Shown here: piece after piece, positions 8,167 through 16,459 of the stretch
Layout: each line of letters opens with the position of its first letter
How positions within the stretch are numbered: the first letter of the stretch is position 1
Assembly: GCA_040544425.1 (NCBI GenBank)
Contig: JBEONO010000006.1
Span: forward strand, 62,001 to 126,000
Length of the DNA stretch: 64,000 bases
Reading direction: 5' to 3'
Source: Solimicrobium sp040544425
GTDB lineage: Bacteria > Pseudomonadota > Gammaproteobacteria > Burkholderiales > Burkholderiaceae_D
The notes under the pieces: model-generated
Seen by the model: only the letters and a program-made list of their open reading frames with translations
Database searches by the model: none
Told to the model about the DNA's origin: nothing
Translations under genes and position numbers: made by a program

Positions 8167-9738
8167 GTGAGAGCCGCCGTTTTGAGAAGATACCCATTTT
8201 TGAGCAAGCAGATCGTCGGCTTGCTCTTCATTTTTGCATCTGTACTGCCGATCAAGCGCGGTCTGGCTGCGGACCTCCCTCCTCTGGTGTTCGCGTGCGA
8301 CAGGAACTATCCTCCCGTGAGTTATGAAGAAAACGGCGAGCCCAAGGGACTGGTCGTCGATATCCTGATTGCATTGGAAAAACGCATCGGTCAAAAAATC
8401 GATATCCGGATGATGGAGTGGGCAAGCGCCCAGGAAGCGGTATTGCACGGTGAGGCCGCTGCCTTGTGTCGGATGAGCATGATGGAATCGCGCAAAGCGC
8501 AATACGACTTTTCCACGCCGGTGATGACGTCGAATTTTTCAATTTTCAGCCGGATTCAAAAACACAATCTCTCGGATCTGAACGATTTACATGGGCTGCA
8601 GGTGGGCGTGACGCCTGGCGGTCTGGCCCAGACTTTGCTATCCACCGATCAAAAAATTAATACGGTGGTGATTGATGACTACCTCCAGGGCTTTCAACTG
8701 CTGGAAAAAAACCGGATCGACGCGATGGTTGTCGACCATTGGGTTGGCAGCTATCTGCTGGCCGAAAATGGCATTACCGACATTCAGCCGGGTGCCACTA
8801 TGCTGGCGCAAATGCCAGCGTCGATCGCCGTCAAAAAAGGCAATCTGGCATTGCTCAATGCAGTCAATCAGGGACTGGCTGCGTTGCAGGCCGATGGCAC
8901 GCTGGACCGGATTCACGAGGCCTGGCGACCAAAAGAAATCATCTACGAAACGCGCGAACACGCCAAGAGAAAAATCTACCTCTATTCGCTGGGCGTTTTA
9001 GTGCTGTTATTGATCGGGGCCGCAGCCTGGGTCATCACGATGAAACGTGAAGTGGCCGAGCGCGTCAAGTCGGAGCGCGAGCTGATGGAAAATCGCGAGC
9101 GCCTGGTCAAACTCTCGGCGCATATCGAATACATCAAGGAACAACAACGGATCCGGATTGCCCGTGAAATTCACGACGACCTGGGTGGCAATCTGGTTGC
9201 GATCAAAATGGTGATCCACACCATCGCCCACCGCTCACCGGTCGATCCGGCCTGGCTGACAGAAAAAATTCAATATATCGAGACCCTGATCGACCGCACC
9301 ATGGAAGCGGGCCACCGCATCGTGCTCGAACTGCGCCCCGGCGTGCTGGACCTCAGCATTGTGGCGGCGATCGAGTGGCTGGCCAAGGAATTTGAAAAGC
9401 AAAACAATATCCCTTGCAAATTCACCTCGAACAGCAAGGAAATCAGCATTCTGCCCGGCCATGCGGCGGCAATCTTCCGAATGGTGCAGGAAGCGCTGAC
9501 CAATATCGCCAAGCACGCTGCAGCCAGCAACGTCCAGATCACCATCCTTTCCACCAACGATAACGTGACCTTTATGATCAGCGACGACGGCCTGGGTCTG
9601 GAACAGGGGCACGAATACAAGCCCGAATCATTTGGGCTGCTGGGCATGCAGGAGCGCTGCAGGGAGATTGGCGGCGTGGTATGGTTGGAGTCGAAACCGC
9701 AAGCCGGTTGCGTAGTGACGATCAGAATCCCGTTATAA
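8167..9738 (+). CDS. receptor histidine kinase with periplasmic SBP_bac_3 sensor
   Basis: The protein is 523 residues. A signal segment (about 12-35) is followed by an extracytoplasmic type-3 solute-binding domain (about 38-255: PPLVFACDRNYPPVSYEENGEP, ending DRIHEAWRP). A single membrane helix (about 270-292) and a short coiled coil follow. The kinase core is of the NarL/DesK (HisKA_3) class, with IAREIHDDLGGNLVAIKM carrying the phospho-acceptor His. The HATPase includes SDDGLGLE and SFGLLGMQERC. It probably senses an amino acid or similar small molecule. No response regulator is adjacent, so it is an orphan here. The start is GTG at 8167; an in-frame TTG at 8182 is an alternative. Confidence 0.85.
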   Translation: MRAAVLRRYPFLSKQIVGLLFIFASVLPIKRGLAADLPPLVFACDRNYPPVSYEENGEPKGLVVDILIALEKRIGQKIDIRMMEWASAQEAVLHGEAAALCRMSMMESRKAQYDFSTPVMTSNFSIFSRIQKHNLSDLNDLHGLQVGVTPGGLAQTLLSTDQKINTVVIDDYLQGFQLLEKNRIDAMVVDHWVGSYLLAENGITDIQPGATMLAQMPASIAVKKGNLALLNAVNQGLAALQADGTLDRIHEAWRPKEIIYETREHAKRKIYLYSLGVLVLLLIGAAAWVITMKREVAERVKSERELMENRERLVKLSAHIEYIKEQQRIRIAREIHDDLGGNLVAIKMVIHTIAHRSPVDPAWLTEKIQYIETLIDRTMEAGHRIVLELRPGVLDLSIVAAIEWLAKEFEKQNNIPCKFTSNSKEISILPGHAAAIFRMVQEALTNIAKHAAASNVQITILSTNDNVTFMISDDGLGLEQGHEYKPESFGLLGMQERCREIGGVVWLESKPQAGCVVTIRIPL

Positions 9739-9760
9739 ACCTGTCTTCAAGGAGAAACAA

Positions 9761-10039
9761 ATGCAGGCAATCTGGAATGGTGAAGTTTTGGCGGACTCCA
9801 ACGAGACCGTCGTAGTTGAAGGTAATCAATACTTTCCGCCCTCGGCGTTAAAGATGCAGTATTTCAAAAAGTCCGCTACACATACTGTCTGTCCCTGGAA
9901 AGGTACAGCCAGTTATTACGATGTCGAAGTCGATGGAAAATCCAACAAGGACGCTGCCTGGTTCTATCCTGAACCAAAGTCGGCCGCCAGCAACATCACT
10001 GGCTACGTGGCGTTTTGGAAGGGTGTCGAAGTCAAGTAA
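9761..10039 (+). CDS. DUF427 domain protein
   Basis: This 92-residue protein is the whole of a DUF427 domain. It shows MQAIWNGEVLADSNETVVVEGNQYFPP, the CPWKGTASYYDV motif and the terminal YPEPKSAASNITGYVAFWKGV. The family is common and small, and its biochemical function is not established to my knowledge. It begins 22 bp after the histidine kinase with a GGAGAAAC ribosome-binding site, so co-transcription with the kinase is plausible. Confidence 0.9.
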   Translation: MQAIWNGEVLADSNETVVVEGNQYFPPSALKMQYFKKSATHTVCPWKGTASYYDVEVDGKSNKDAAWFYPEPKSAASNITGYVAFWKGVEVK

Positions 10040-10098
10040 TTTTTTTGCTGTGCAGTCGCCTCGACTGTACAGTCAACCTTTAGCATTGGAGCCGTACC

Positions 10099-10914
10099 AT
10101 GAATAGATTGAAGCACGCGATGGTGTTGTTAGCCCTGGCAGGAACGATAGGATCACAGCCTGTATTTGCCGATGAGGCACTGCAGGCCGCGATCAACGGA
10201 TCGCAACGTTCAGAAGCCAACAAGGCGCGCGACGCAGCGCGTCACCCGCAACAGACTCTGGAATTTTTCGGTATCACGCCAAGCATGACCGTGGTGGAAT
10301 TAAATCCGGGCGGCGGCTGGTACACGGAAATCCTGGCACCGTATTTGAGAGCGAAGGGACATTTGATTGAAGCGTTTCCTGAGCCGAAATCCAAAGACCA
10401 GGAAGGCCGCGCTGAAGCTGCCGCCATTCAGAAAAAAATGAATGCCAGCCCGGCAGTGTACGACAAGGTGAAAACGGCGACGTTTGAACCGCCGGAAAAA
10501 CTGAGCTTCGCACCGAACAACAGCGCCGATCTGGTGCTGACCTTTCGCAATGTCCACAACTGGGTTGGCTATGGCGATGAAAAAATGCAGACCATGTTTA
10601 AAGCTGTTTTCAGCAGTTTGAAAAAGGGCGGGGTATTTGGCGTGGTTGACCACCGCCTGCCAGCTGGCAAGACACAGGACAAGGATGCCTCGACCGGTTA
10701 TGTGTCGGAAGCCTATGTGATTAAAATTGCGGAGAGCGCCGGATTCAAACTGGCGGCCAAATCCGAGATCAATGCCAATCCCAAAGACAATGCTGATCAC
10801 AAAAACGGCGTGTGGGCCTTGCCACCAACGTTTGCCAATAAAGATGAAGACCGCAAAATGTATGCAGACATCGGCGAAAGCGATCGGCTGACTTTGAAGT
10901 TTGTCAAACCATAA
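10099..10914 (+). CDS. exported class I SAM-dependent methyltransferase-like protein
   Basis: This is a 271-residue protein with a clear signal peptide (about 1-24, ending PVFADEA). The glycine-rich SAM-binding motif is VVELNPGGGWYTEIL, and later motifs are DLVLTFRNVHNW and KKGGVFGVVDHR. It resembles the group of predicted methyltransferases annotated as COG4798. Export of a SAM-dependent fold is unusual because SAM is cytoplasmic, so catalysis in the periplasm is doubtful and a different role is possible. It lies 59 bp after DUF427 and 85 bp before a secreted hydrolase. Confidence 0.8.
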   Translation: MNRLKHAMVLLALAGTIGSQPVFADEALQAAINGSQRSEANKARDAARHPQQTLEFFGITPSMTVVELNPGGGWYTEILAPYLRAKGHLIEAFPEPKSKDQEGRAEAAAIQKKMNASPAVYDKVKTATFEPPEKLSFAPNNSADLVLTFRNVHNWVGYGDEKMQTMFKAVFSSLKKGGVFGVVDHRLPAGKTQDKDASTGYVSEAYVIKIAESAGFKLAAKSEINANPKDNADHKNGVWALPPTFANKDEDRKMYADIGESDRLTLKFVKP

Positions 10915-10999
10915 GCCACAACTGGTGGGTTCGGATTGAACCTGGAATCAAACGCAGGCTGGATTAAAACCCAGCCTGAACTTTTAATAGGGGCTGACA

Positions 11000-11872
11000 A
11001 TGAAATTATTTTTTCAAATTTTACGTAGCGCTACTCTGTTCGGCATCATTGCATTTTCTCCAGTCAGTCAGAGCTATGCGGCACCGGCTGCCAGCCCTTA
11101 CGGCAGCAACGACAGCGCCGGCAAACATTTTGTCTACAACGGCAACAACTTTTACTATGAAGTCTACGGGCACGGACCAGCCTTGCTGCTGATTCACGGT
11201 AACGGCGGATCGATTGCCAGTTTCAAAGAACAGATCGCCATATTCTCCAAACACCACAGGGTGATCGTGATGGACAGCCGCGGTCAGGGAAAATCGGAAC
11301 TCGGCACCGCCAGCTTAAGCTATGAGCAAATGGAACAGGACAGCAACGCGCTGCTGGACAATCTGAAACTGGACCATGTTGACGTGCTCGGCTGGAGCGA
11401 CGGCGGCATTATCGGATTGCTGCTCAGTATTCATCATCCTGACAAGGTCCACATGCTGGCGGTGATGGGCGCCAATCTGGTCCCGGAGGCCGCATATCCC
11501 TGGGCAACAGAAGGCATAGTCCGGGTGCGCGGCAAGATCAATGCGGAACTGTTGCACAGCAAGGACCCCAAACCTTTGCAGCTGCAACTGCAGCTACTCG
11601 ATTTGCTTGGCAATCAACCACATATTCCCCTGACCGACCTGAACAAGATTCAGGTCCCGACCCTGGTCATGGCAGGTGACCGTGACGTAATTCGCGATGA
11701 CCACACCCTCAGCATGTTTCACGCCATTCCCAAGTCGCAGCTGGCGATCTTTCCCGGTGCAACGCACATGATTCCGCTGCAGGATGCCGTGAAATTCAAT
11801 CGCACCGTGCTCGATTTTTTTGACAAACCGTTTGCCATGCCGGACAGCAAAGATCTGGGATGGTTTGATTAG
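11000..11872 (+). CDS. exported alpha/beta hydrolase
   Basis: The protein has 290 residues, with a signal peptide up to about residue 28 (SQSYAAP). The hydrolase core reads PALLLIHGNGGS (oxyanion HG), VDVLGWSDGGIIG (nucleophile elbow GWSDG), VPTLVMAGDRDVI (acidic residue) and PGATHMIP (catalytic His). All triad members are present. The substrate is unknown; an esterase or lactonase-type activity in the periplasm is plausible. It is convergent with the following marR gene, 11 bp apart. Confidence 0.88.
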   Translation: MKLFFQILRSATLFGIIAFSPVSQSYAAPAASPYGSNDSAGKHFVYNGNNFYYEVYGHGPALLLIHGNGGSIASFKEQIAIFSKHHRVIVMDSRGQGKSELGTASLSYEQMEQDSNALLDNLKLDHVDVLGWSDGGIIGLLLSIHHPDKVHMLAVMGANLVPEAAYPWATEGIVRVRGKINAELLHSKDPKPLQLQLQLLDLLGNQPHIPLTDLNKIQVPTLVMAGDRDVIRDDHTLSMFHAIPKSQLAIFPGATHMIPLQDAVKFNRTVLDFFDKPFAMPDSKDLGWFD

Positions 11873-11883
11873 CGCTGCCGCAC

Positions 11884-12414
11884 TCAAAGCGTGAATGGCA
11901 GCGGCAACATGCCAAACTCCTCATCCAGCAGGCCGATGCTGTCGAGGAGTCCCTGCAAACCGCTGTCCAGTTCGTCCAGGTGTTTTCGATCGAGCTGAAG
12001 CAGGGCTTCAGGCAACAGGCCGCGCACCGGCTTGGGCGCCTTCAGCAAGGTCGCGCTGCCCTGCTTGGTCAGCTTGACCGTCACCACGCGCTGATCCTTG
12101 CTGCTTCTGGCCTTGCTGACATAGCCGCGTTTTTCCAGGTCATCGACCAGATTGCTGGTAGTGGTCTGATGCACGGCAAGTTTTGCGGTGAGTTCGCCAA
12201 CTTTCAATTCTCCTGCTTCCTTTAACTCCTGCATGATCCACAACTGGGCGCCATTTACTCCGCATTGTTTGTCAATCCATGAGGAGTGCTGTGCGGCGGT
12301 CCGGATAATGATGCGCAATTTTCTGAGTATATTTAATCGCGCCTCCTGATCAGTCGGTTCAGACTGAACAGATTTTGGAGTAACTGATTTTTTAGTCTGG
12401 CTGGCTTTAGTCAT
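11884..12414 (-). CDS. MarR family transcriptional regulator
   Basis: The protein is 176 residues. A lysine-rich N-terminal tail is followed by a winged helix-turn-helix: AQLWIMQELKEAGELKVGELTAKLAVHQTTTSNLVDDLEKRGYVSKARSSKDQRVVTVKLT is the MarR recognition-helix and wing region (read in parts). It is divergent from the ClC gene across a 124-bp gap that holds two palindromes, so control of itself and the channel is likely. The last 23 bp of the gene (11884-11906) recur exactly at 50176-50198. Confidence 0.9.
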   Translation of the reverse strand: MTKASQTKKSVTPKSVQSEPTDQEARLNILRKLRIIIRTAAQHSSWIDKQCGVNGAQLWIMQELKEAGELKVGELTAKLAVHQTTTSNLVDDLEKRGYVSKARSSKDQRVVTVKLTKQGSATLLKAPKPVRGLLPEALLQLDRKHLDELDSGLQGLLDSIGLLDEEFGMLPLPFTL

Positions 12415-12445
12415 GTGATAAGTCTGTTAATGTCAATAAATTTAA

Positions 12446-12457
12446 ATTTGCGCAAAT
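12446..12457. promoter_or_regulatory. 12-bp palindrome in marR/clc intergenic region
   Basis: ATTTGCGCAAAT is a perfect palindrome in an AT-rich stretch 32 bp upstream of the marR start. It could be a second regulator site or part of the marR promoter. Assignment is by position only. Confidence 0.35.
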
Positions 12458-12491
12458 ATAATTTGCAGCCATATAATATGCCCCACTGCAA

Positions 12492-12510
12492 GTATTTCAA
12501 TTTGAAATAC
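12492..12510. promoter_or_regulatory. candidate MarR operator
   Basis: GTATTTCAATTTGAAATAC is a perfect inverted repeat of two 9-bp arms around one central T. It lies 29 bp upstream of the ClC start and 78 bp upstream of the marR start. Size and symmetry suit a MarR dimer site. No direct evidence of binding is available. Confidence 0.5.
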
Positions 12511-12538
12511 CTGTCACCGATAACCCCTATACATTGCA

Positions 12539-13981
12539 ATGGCCACTCCCGACGGTTTCGATACACCACCTCCCGAACCAACCATTTGGATGCAAATTGT
12601 TGAAGTCTGGCACAGAGGATCGGCCTGGATTCTTGGTCCGATCTTGGTCGGGTTGATGGCGACCGGTCTTGCGATTGGCAGCGAACGCATGAGTGTCATC
12701 AACGCACAGCTGACTCATATGCATCCCTACGCGCCACTGATTTTCATGCCGCTGGGATTCGCCTTACTTGCCTTTCTTGGCAACCGATTCGTGCCGGGTT
12801 CCCAGGGCAGCGGCATTCCGCAAACTATAGCAGCAACGGATGCAGAAGCAAATGTGAATGTCAGCTATCTCCTTTCATGGCGCATTGCAATCGGCAAGGC
12901 GCTGCTGACCTTGGGCAGCATCGGGCTTGGCGCTTCGATTGGTCGCGAAGGTCCGACCATCCAGATCGGCGCCTCGGTGATGCATTCGTTTTTTGGCCGT
13001 GGTCCGTTTCAGAGTGTTGAGTCGCGGCGAATTTTAATCCTGGCCGGTGGCGCTGCCGGTATCGCAGCGGCGTTTAATACACCGCTGGCGGGCATCATGT
13101 TTGCCATTGAAGAGCTGAGCAAAAAACATGTTTTCAATGCGAACAGTTCGACCCTGGTCACGATCATTGTGTCGGGTCTGATTTCTCTTTCCATACTTGG
13201 CAGCTACACCTATTTCGGCACGACCGAATCCTACCTGACCTGGAACGGCAGCCTCAGTGCGATTCTGCTGTGTGGCGTGGTCGGTGGTGTTGCGGGGGGA
13301 TTGTTCAGCCACCTGCTGATTTTATCGACATTTAATATGCCGGTCCGATGGGTGGCGTTTGTCGAACATCGACGACTTCTGTTTGCTGCCATCTGCGGCC
13401 TGCTGGTTGCCTTGCTTGGCATCTTTTCCCATGGCTTGATCTTTGGCACCGGTTACCAGCCGACCCGCCTGTCTCTGGAAAATACGGCGGTACTGCCCTG
13501 GTATTTTGGTATCGCAAAACTGGCAGCAACCCTGATTTCATCGGTCAGCGGAATTGCCGGCGGCATCTTTGCGCCGTCACTGTCGATTGGTGCCGGGCTG
13601 GGCGATAACGTCAGCGCGATTTTCCCGAATATGGCGGACCACAGCGCCATCGTTCTGCTGGTCATGACCGCCTACCTGGCCGGCGTGACGCGCGCGCCGG
13701 TTACCTCGTTCATCATTGCCATGGAGATGACCAACAATCATCAAATGTTGTTGCCGCTGATGGCGGCCTCCGTGGCTGCCAGCCGCATCTCCAAATTTAT
13801 CAGCCCGATTCCGCTCTACCACAGGCTGTCTGAAAACTTTGCCGACAATCAGGGGCAGGGCAGACCGCAGCGCAAGCATCGGCCCAGAGCTGACAATCTG
13901 ATTTTGCCTGAGGATGAAAAATATTCGTCAAGAATCAAAAGCCAGTCGGAACGGGAAGCAAACCGGTTAGAAAATCAGTAG
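12539..13981 (+). CDS. ClC family chloride channel/exchanger
   Basis: The protein is 480 residues with about 10-12 hydrophobic segments and no CBS domains. The three ClC anion-pathway motifs are present: GSGIP (residues 90-94), GREGP (135-139, gating Glu 137) and GGIFAPSLSIG. The sequence AFNTPLAGIMFAIEEL keeps the Glu pair (191-192) that in E. coli ClcA marks the proton pathway. A Cl-/H+ exchanger is therefore more likely than a passive channel. The C-terminal 50 residues are charged and cytoplasmic. ATG at 12539 overlaps no other gene. Divergent marR is the probable regulator. Confidence 0.92.
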   Translation: MATPDGFDTPPPEPTIWMQIVEVWHRGSAWILGPILVGLMATGLAIGSERMSVINAQLTHMHPYAPLIFMPLGFALLAFLGNRFVPGSQGSGIPQTIAATDAEANVNVSYLLSWRIAIGKALLTLGSIGLGASIGREGPTIQIGASVMHSFFGRGPFQSVESRRILILAGGAAGIAAAFNTPLAGIMFAIEELSKKHVFNANSSTLVTIIVSGLISLSILGSYTYFGTTESYLTWNGSLSAILLCGVVGGVAGGLFSHLLILSTFNMPVRWVAFVEHRRLLFAAICGLLVALLGIFSHGLIFGTGYQPTRLSLENTAVLPWYFGIAKLAATLISSVSGIAGGIFAPSLSIGAGLGDNVSAIFPNMADHSAIVLLVMTAYLAGVTRAPVTSFIIAMEMTNNHQMLLPLMAASVAASRISKFISPIPLYHRLSENFADNQGQGRPQRKHRPRADNLILPEDEKYSSRIKSQSEREANRLENQ

Positions 13982-14081
13982 CAAAAGTCGTAGTTGTACA
14001 AGCAGGACCAATCCAAGCTTATCTCACTATAACAATGGTGATTTGCTTAAACCATGAAGTCAATTTCAAAAGGGGAACAAC

Positions 14082-14609
14082 ATGAATAAATCCATGCAGA
14101 CATTACTGATCGTAGCGACCACCTCCGTGCTACTCGCAGCATGCTCGACACCGCCCAAGGTGGAGACACCACCTGCGGCAGCACCGGTAGCGCAATCAGC
14201 GCCGACACCGATGCCGGCAGCAAGCCCGGCACCGATGGTGACGATCGATCCGTTAGACGATCCAAAGAGCATCCTGGCCAAGCGCAGTATTTATTTTGAT
14301 TTTGATAAATACGACGTCAAACCGGAATTTGCCGAGTTGAACAGCGCGCACGCCAAATATCTGGTTTCCCATACTGCCCGGACCGTATCGATTCAGGGCA
14401 ATACCGACAGCCGCGGCGGCCGCGAATACAACCTGGCCCTGGGTCAAAAACGTGCGGAAGCAGAACTGAAAGTATTGGCCGCTTTGGGCGTGCCAAATTC
14501 ACGCATGGAAGCGGTATCGTTCGGTAAAGAGAAGCCAAAGGCCAGCGGAAACAACGAAGCTGCCTGGGCTGAAAATCGTCGCGATGACATTGTTTATTCA
14601 GGAAAATAA
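14082..14609 (+). CDS. OmpA/Pal-like peptidoglycan-associated lipoprotein
   Basis: The protein is 175 residues. It has a lipoprotein signal (LLAACS lipobox near residue 21), an Ala/Pro-rich linker (about 25-55), and a C-terminal OmpA-like domain. The domain begins RSIYFDFDKYDVKPEF and contains the peptidoglycan-binding region IQGNTDSRGGREYNLALGQKRAEA. It should anchor the outer membrane to peptidoglycan. It is not in a tol-pal operon, so it is an accessory Pal-like protein. A fragment of a close copy lies at 50369-50498. An AAGGGGAAC ribosome-binding site precedes the ATG, and a strong terminator follows. Confidence 0.92.
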   Translation: MNKSMQTLLIVATTSVLLAACSTPPKVETPPAAAPVAQSAPTPMPAASPAPMVTIDPLDDPKSILAKRSIYFDFDKYDVKPEFAELNSAHAKYLVSHTARTVSIQGNTDSRGGREYNLALGQKRAEAELKVLAALGVPNSRMEAVSFGKEKPKASGNNEAAWAENRRDDIVYSGK

Positions 14610-14626
14610 ATCGGTTTCATTCCTTG

Positions 14627-14669
14627 AAAACTGCCTGCTTTCAACGCGAATCAGGCAGTTTTTTCTTTT
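14627..14669 (+). terminator. rho-independent terminator after the Pal-like gene
   Basis: AAAACTGCCTG pairs with CAGGCAGTTTT across a 13-nt loop and runs directly into a T-rich tract (TTTTTTCTTTT). It begins 18 nt after the stop codon. Confidence 0.85.
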
Positions 14670-14835
14670 CGGGATGAGATCAAATAAAAATAAAGCCTGT
14701 TCAGATTGATGGCAAGCCAATTGTTTTTCCTGTGTTAGCTACCGAACGGAATACCACCAGCTCTTCAAGCAAACTTGCCCTTATCGCCGACAGGCAGTGA
14801 GTTTTCCGTCGGTTCAAAAATCAGGGAGCAGGCAA

Positions 14836-15651
14836 ATGTTAAAAAGCATCAAGGATCTTACAGGCTATGTCATTGACGCCACTGACGGCAATCTTGGTCA
14901 TGTGCGCAATTTCTTCTTTGACGATGAACGCTGGACAGTCCGGTATCTGATTGTTGAAACGGGAAGCTGGCTGTTTCACCGCAAGGTGCTGATCTCACCG
15001 ATAGCAGTCGGCGTGCCGAACTGGAGTGCCAGGTCGATTCCGGTTTCGCTCAGCAAACAGCAGGTGCAGGACAGTCCGGATATCGATACCGAAAAGCCGG
15101 TGTCGCGCCAGCACGAAGATGATTACCTGCGCTATTACAATTACGGCGACTACTGGGGCGGCGCGGGCCTGTGGGGTGTCGGGATGGTTCCAAATCCGAT
15201 GATGCCGGGCTACGTCAACAACACGATCGCGCAAGACACGCCGACCACGGCTGACAGCATTGCTGCATCACGTCCGGATGACAGGCATCGTCACAGCAAA
15301 GAAGACCCGCACCTGCGCAGCTGTAACAATATAATCGGCTACCACATCCATGCCAGCGATGGCAATATTGGCCATATCAGCGACATGCTGGTAGACGAAA
15401 AAACCTGGGCGATACGCTACCTGATCGTTAACACCGGCAGCTGGTGGGAGAACCATAAGGTGTTGATTGCAACGCAATGGGTCGACCAGGTCGAATGGTC
15501 GGACAGACACGTGACGGTGGCGATGACCCGGCAGGAAATCAAAGATGCTCCGGATTATGACGCTAACGCAGATGTGGACAGGGCGCTCGAACTGAAAACA
15601 CATCAGCATTACCGGCGCGAGGCTTACTGGTTGCATGAGCAAGACGAGTAA
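14836..15651 (+). CDS. double PRC-barrel domain protein
   Basis: The protein is 271 residues with two PRC-barrel domains. The first (about 1-85) opens LTGYVIDATDGNLGHVRNFFFDDERWTVRYLIV. The second (about 165-245) opens IIGYHIHASDGNIGHISDMLVDEKTWAIRYLIV. Clear internal duplication is visible at protein level, including GSWLFHRKVLISP against GSWWENHKVLIAT. The linker holds a Gly/Trp/Tyr-rich stretch (DYWGGAGLWGVGM). PRC-barrels occur in photosynthetic reaction centres, RimM and stress-related proteins; function here is unknown. I chose ATG 14836 over GTG 14797 because GGGAGCAGG sits just upstream. Confidence 0.88.
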   Translation: MLKSIKDLTGYVIDATDGNLGHVRNFFFDDERWTVRYLIVETGSWLFHRKVLISPIAVGVPNWSARSIPVSLSKQQVQDSPDIDTEKPVSRQHEDDYLRYYNYGDYWGGAGLWGVGMVPNPMMPGYVNNTIAQDTPTTADSIAASRPDDRHRHSKEDPHLRSCNNIIGYHIHASDGNIGHISDMLVDEKTWAIRYLIVNTGSWWENHKVLIATQWVDQVEWSDRHVTVAMTRQEIKDAPDYDANADVDRALELKTHQHYRREAYWLHEQDE

Positions 15652-15662
15652 AAAAGATCTGT

Positions 15663-15701
15663 CGCCTGGCAGGCTGGGTAGCAAACCCAGTCTGCCAGGC
15701 G
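15663..15701 (+). terminator. strong hairpin between PRC-barrel and adhesin-E-like genes
   Basis: A 17-bp stem (15663-15679 with 15685-15701, one G-U pair) closes a 5-nt AGCAA loop. No T-run follows, so it is not a classical intrinsic terminator. It may stabilise mRNA 3' ends or attenuate read-through into the next gene. Confidence 0.5.
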
Positions 15702-15724
15702 TCTCACCTTCACAAAGGAAAATC

Positions 15725-16138
15725 ATGTGTAAAAAAATAATCGCTGTAACGCTGACATTGCTATGCAGTCAGGCCTTTGCCGGCTGGACTGCCACACCCT
15801 ATGTTTCTGGCGGGGACGGCACGTTTTACTGGGATCCGCAAACCATCAGCTACAACGGGGACAGTCTGAAAATCTGGATCGCCGATGATTTTGGTGAAGC
15901 GCAGACCAGCAAATTCAATCCGGGCGTCAAGTATTTGTCGCATAAAGAAGTGCTGGAAGTAAATTGCGCCAAAGCTTCTGCCCGGGTCGTTGAATACGCG
16001 GAATATGCGGATCACTTCGCTGCCGGAAAGCTGGTCGTGCGCAACCAGAATGAAGGCAACTGGAACAAAATCGCCACGGACACGCTGTCCTATCACGTGA
16101 TGCAGACATTTTGTAAAAAGCCGACAGCGAATCAATAA
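15725..16138 (+). CDS. secreted surface-adhesin protein E-like protein
   Basis: The protein is 137 residues. A signal peptide (MCKKIIAVTLTLLCSQAFA) is followed by a small domain starting GWTATPY. The domain pattern (FYWDPQTISYNGDSLKIWIADDFGE, VNCAKASARVVEYAEYADHF, W-x-KIATDT, closing TFCKK) fits the surface-adhesin protein E-like family. Two cysteines could form a disulfide. The longer frame opening at 15635 overlaps the PRC-barrel gene and passes through the hairpin, so the ATG at 15725 with AAAGGAAA upstream is preferred. The specific ligand is unknown. Confidence 0.75.
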   Translation: MCKKIIAVTLTLLCSQAFAGWTATPYVSGGDGTFYWDPQTISYNGDSLKIWIADDFGEAQTSKFNPGVKYLSHKEVLEVNCAKASARVVEYAEYADHFAAGKLVVRNQNEGNWNKIATDTLSYHVMQTFCKKPTANQ

Positions 16139-16187
16139 CTGTTTGCGGTAACCAGATTGCAGCACCGTGACAGTTTTTTTATCCGGT
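16137..16187 (+). terminator. possible intrinsic terminator
   Basis: AACTGT (16137-16142) can pair with ACAGTT immediately before a T-run, with extra pairing between GCGGT and ACCGT. It follows the stop codon directly and extends a few bases into the convergent gene's 3' end. Confidence 0.45.
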
Positions 16188-16373
16188 CAGTTTCTTTCCG
16201 AGCTCGTCCAAAGCCCTGTGCATTGCCTGCACAATCAGCCGGTCCCCCAGACCCTGGTCGATATCGGGTACGTCCCAGTCAAATATCGCCCGGTATTTTT
16301 CGACCAACCCGTTCATGTCAGCGACGATTGCTGCATAACGTCGCTCCATTTCAATCTGTTCAATGCTTGCCAT
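16179..16373 (-). CDS. small hypothetical protein, 64 aa
   Basis: ATG at 16373 is preceded by AGGGAGAG at good spacing, which supports translation. The protein is all-helical in appearance (MASIEQIEMERRYAAIVADM, then LGDRLIVQAMHRALDELGKK), soluble, with no signal peptide. I do not recognise a family. It lies 86 bp downstream of the porin gene on the same strand, at the end of the arginine operon, and may be its last member. Confidence 0.55.
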   Translation of the reverse strand: MASIEQIEMERRYAAIVADMNGLVEKYRAIFDWDVPDIDQGLGDRLIVQAMHRALDELGKKLTG

Positions 16374-16459
16374 GTGGTTCTCTCCCTGGTTCTGCCAGTC
16401 AGGTACAGGCCGCTGCAACTTGCACCGGTCTGCATTAAAAGTACAGCATTGCGCCAGCA

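Noticed and set aside
10063..10074. GACTGTACAGTC palindrome
   Set aside because: Perfect but short, located just after the DUF427 stop; no T-run and no regulator nearby, so neither terminator nor operator can be supported.
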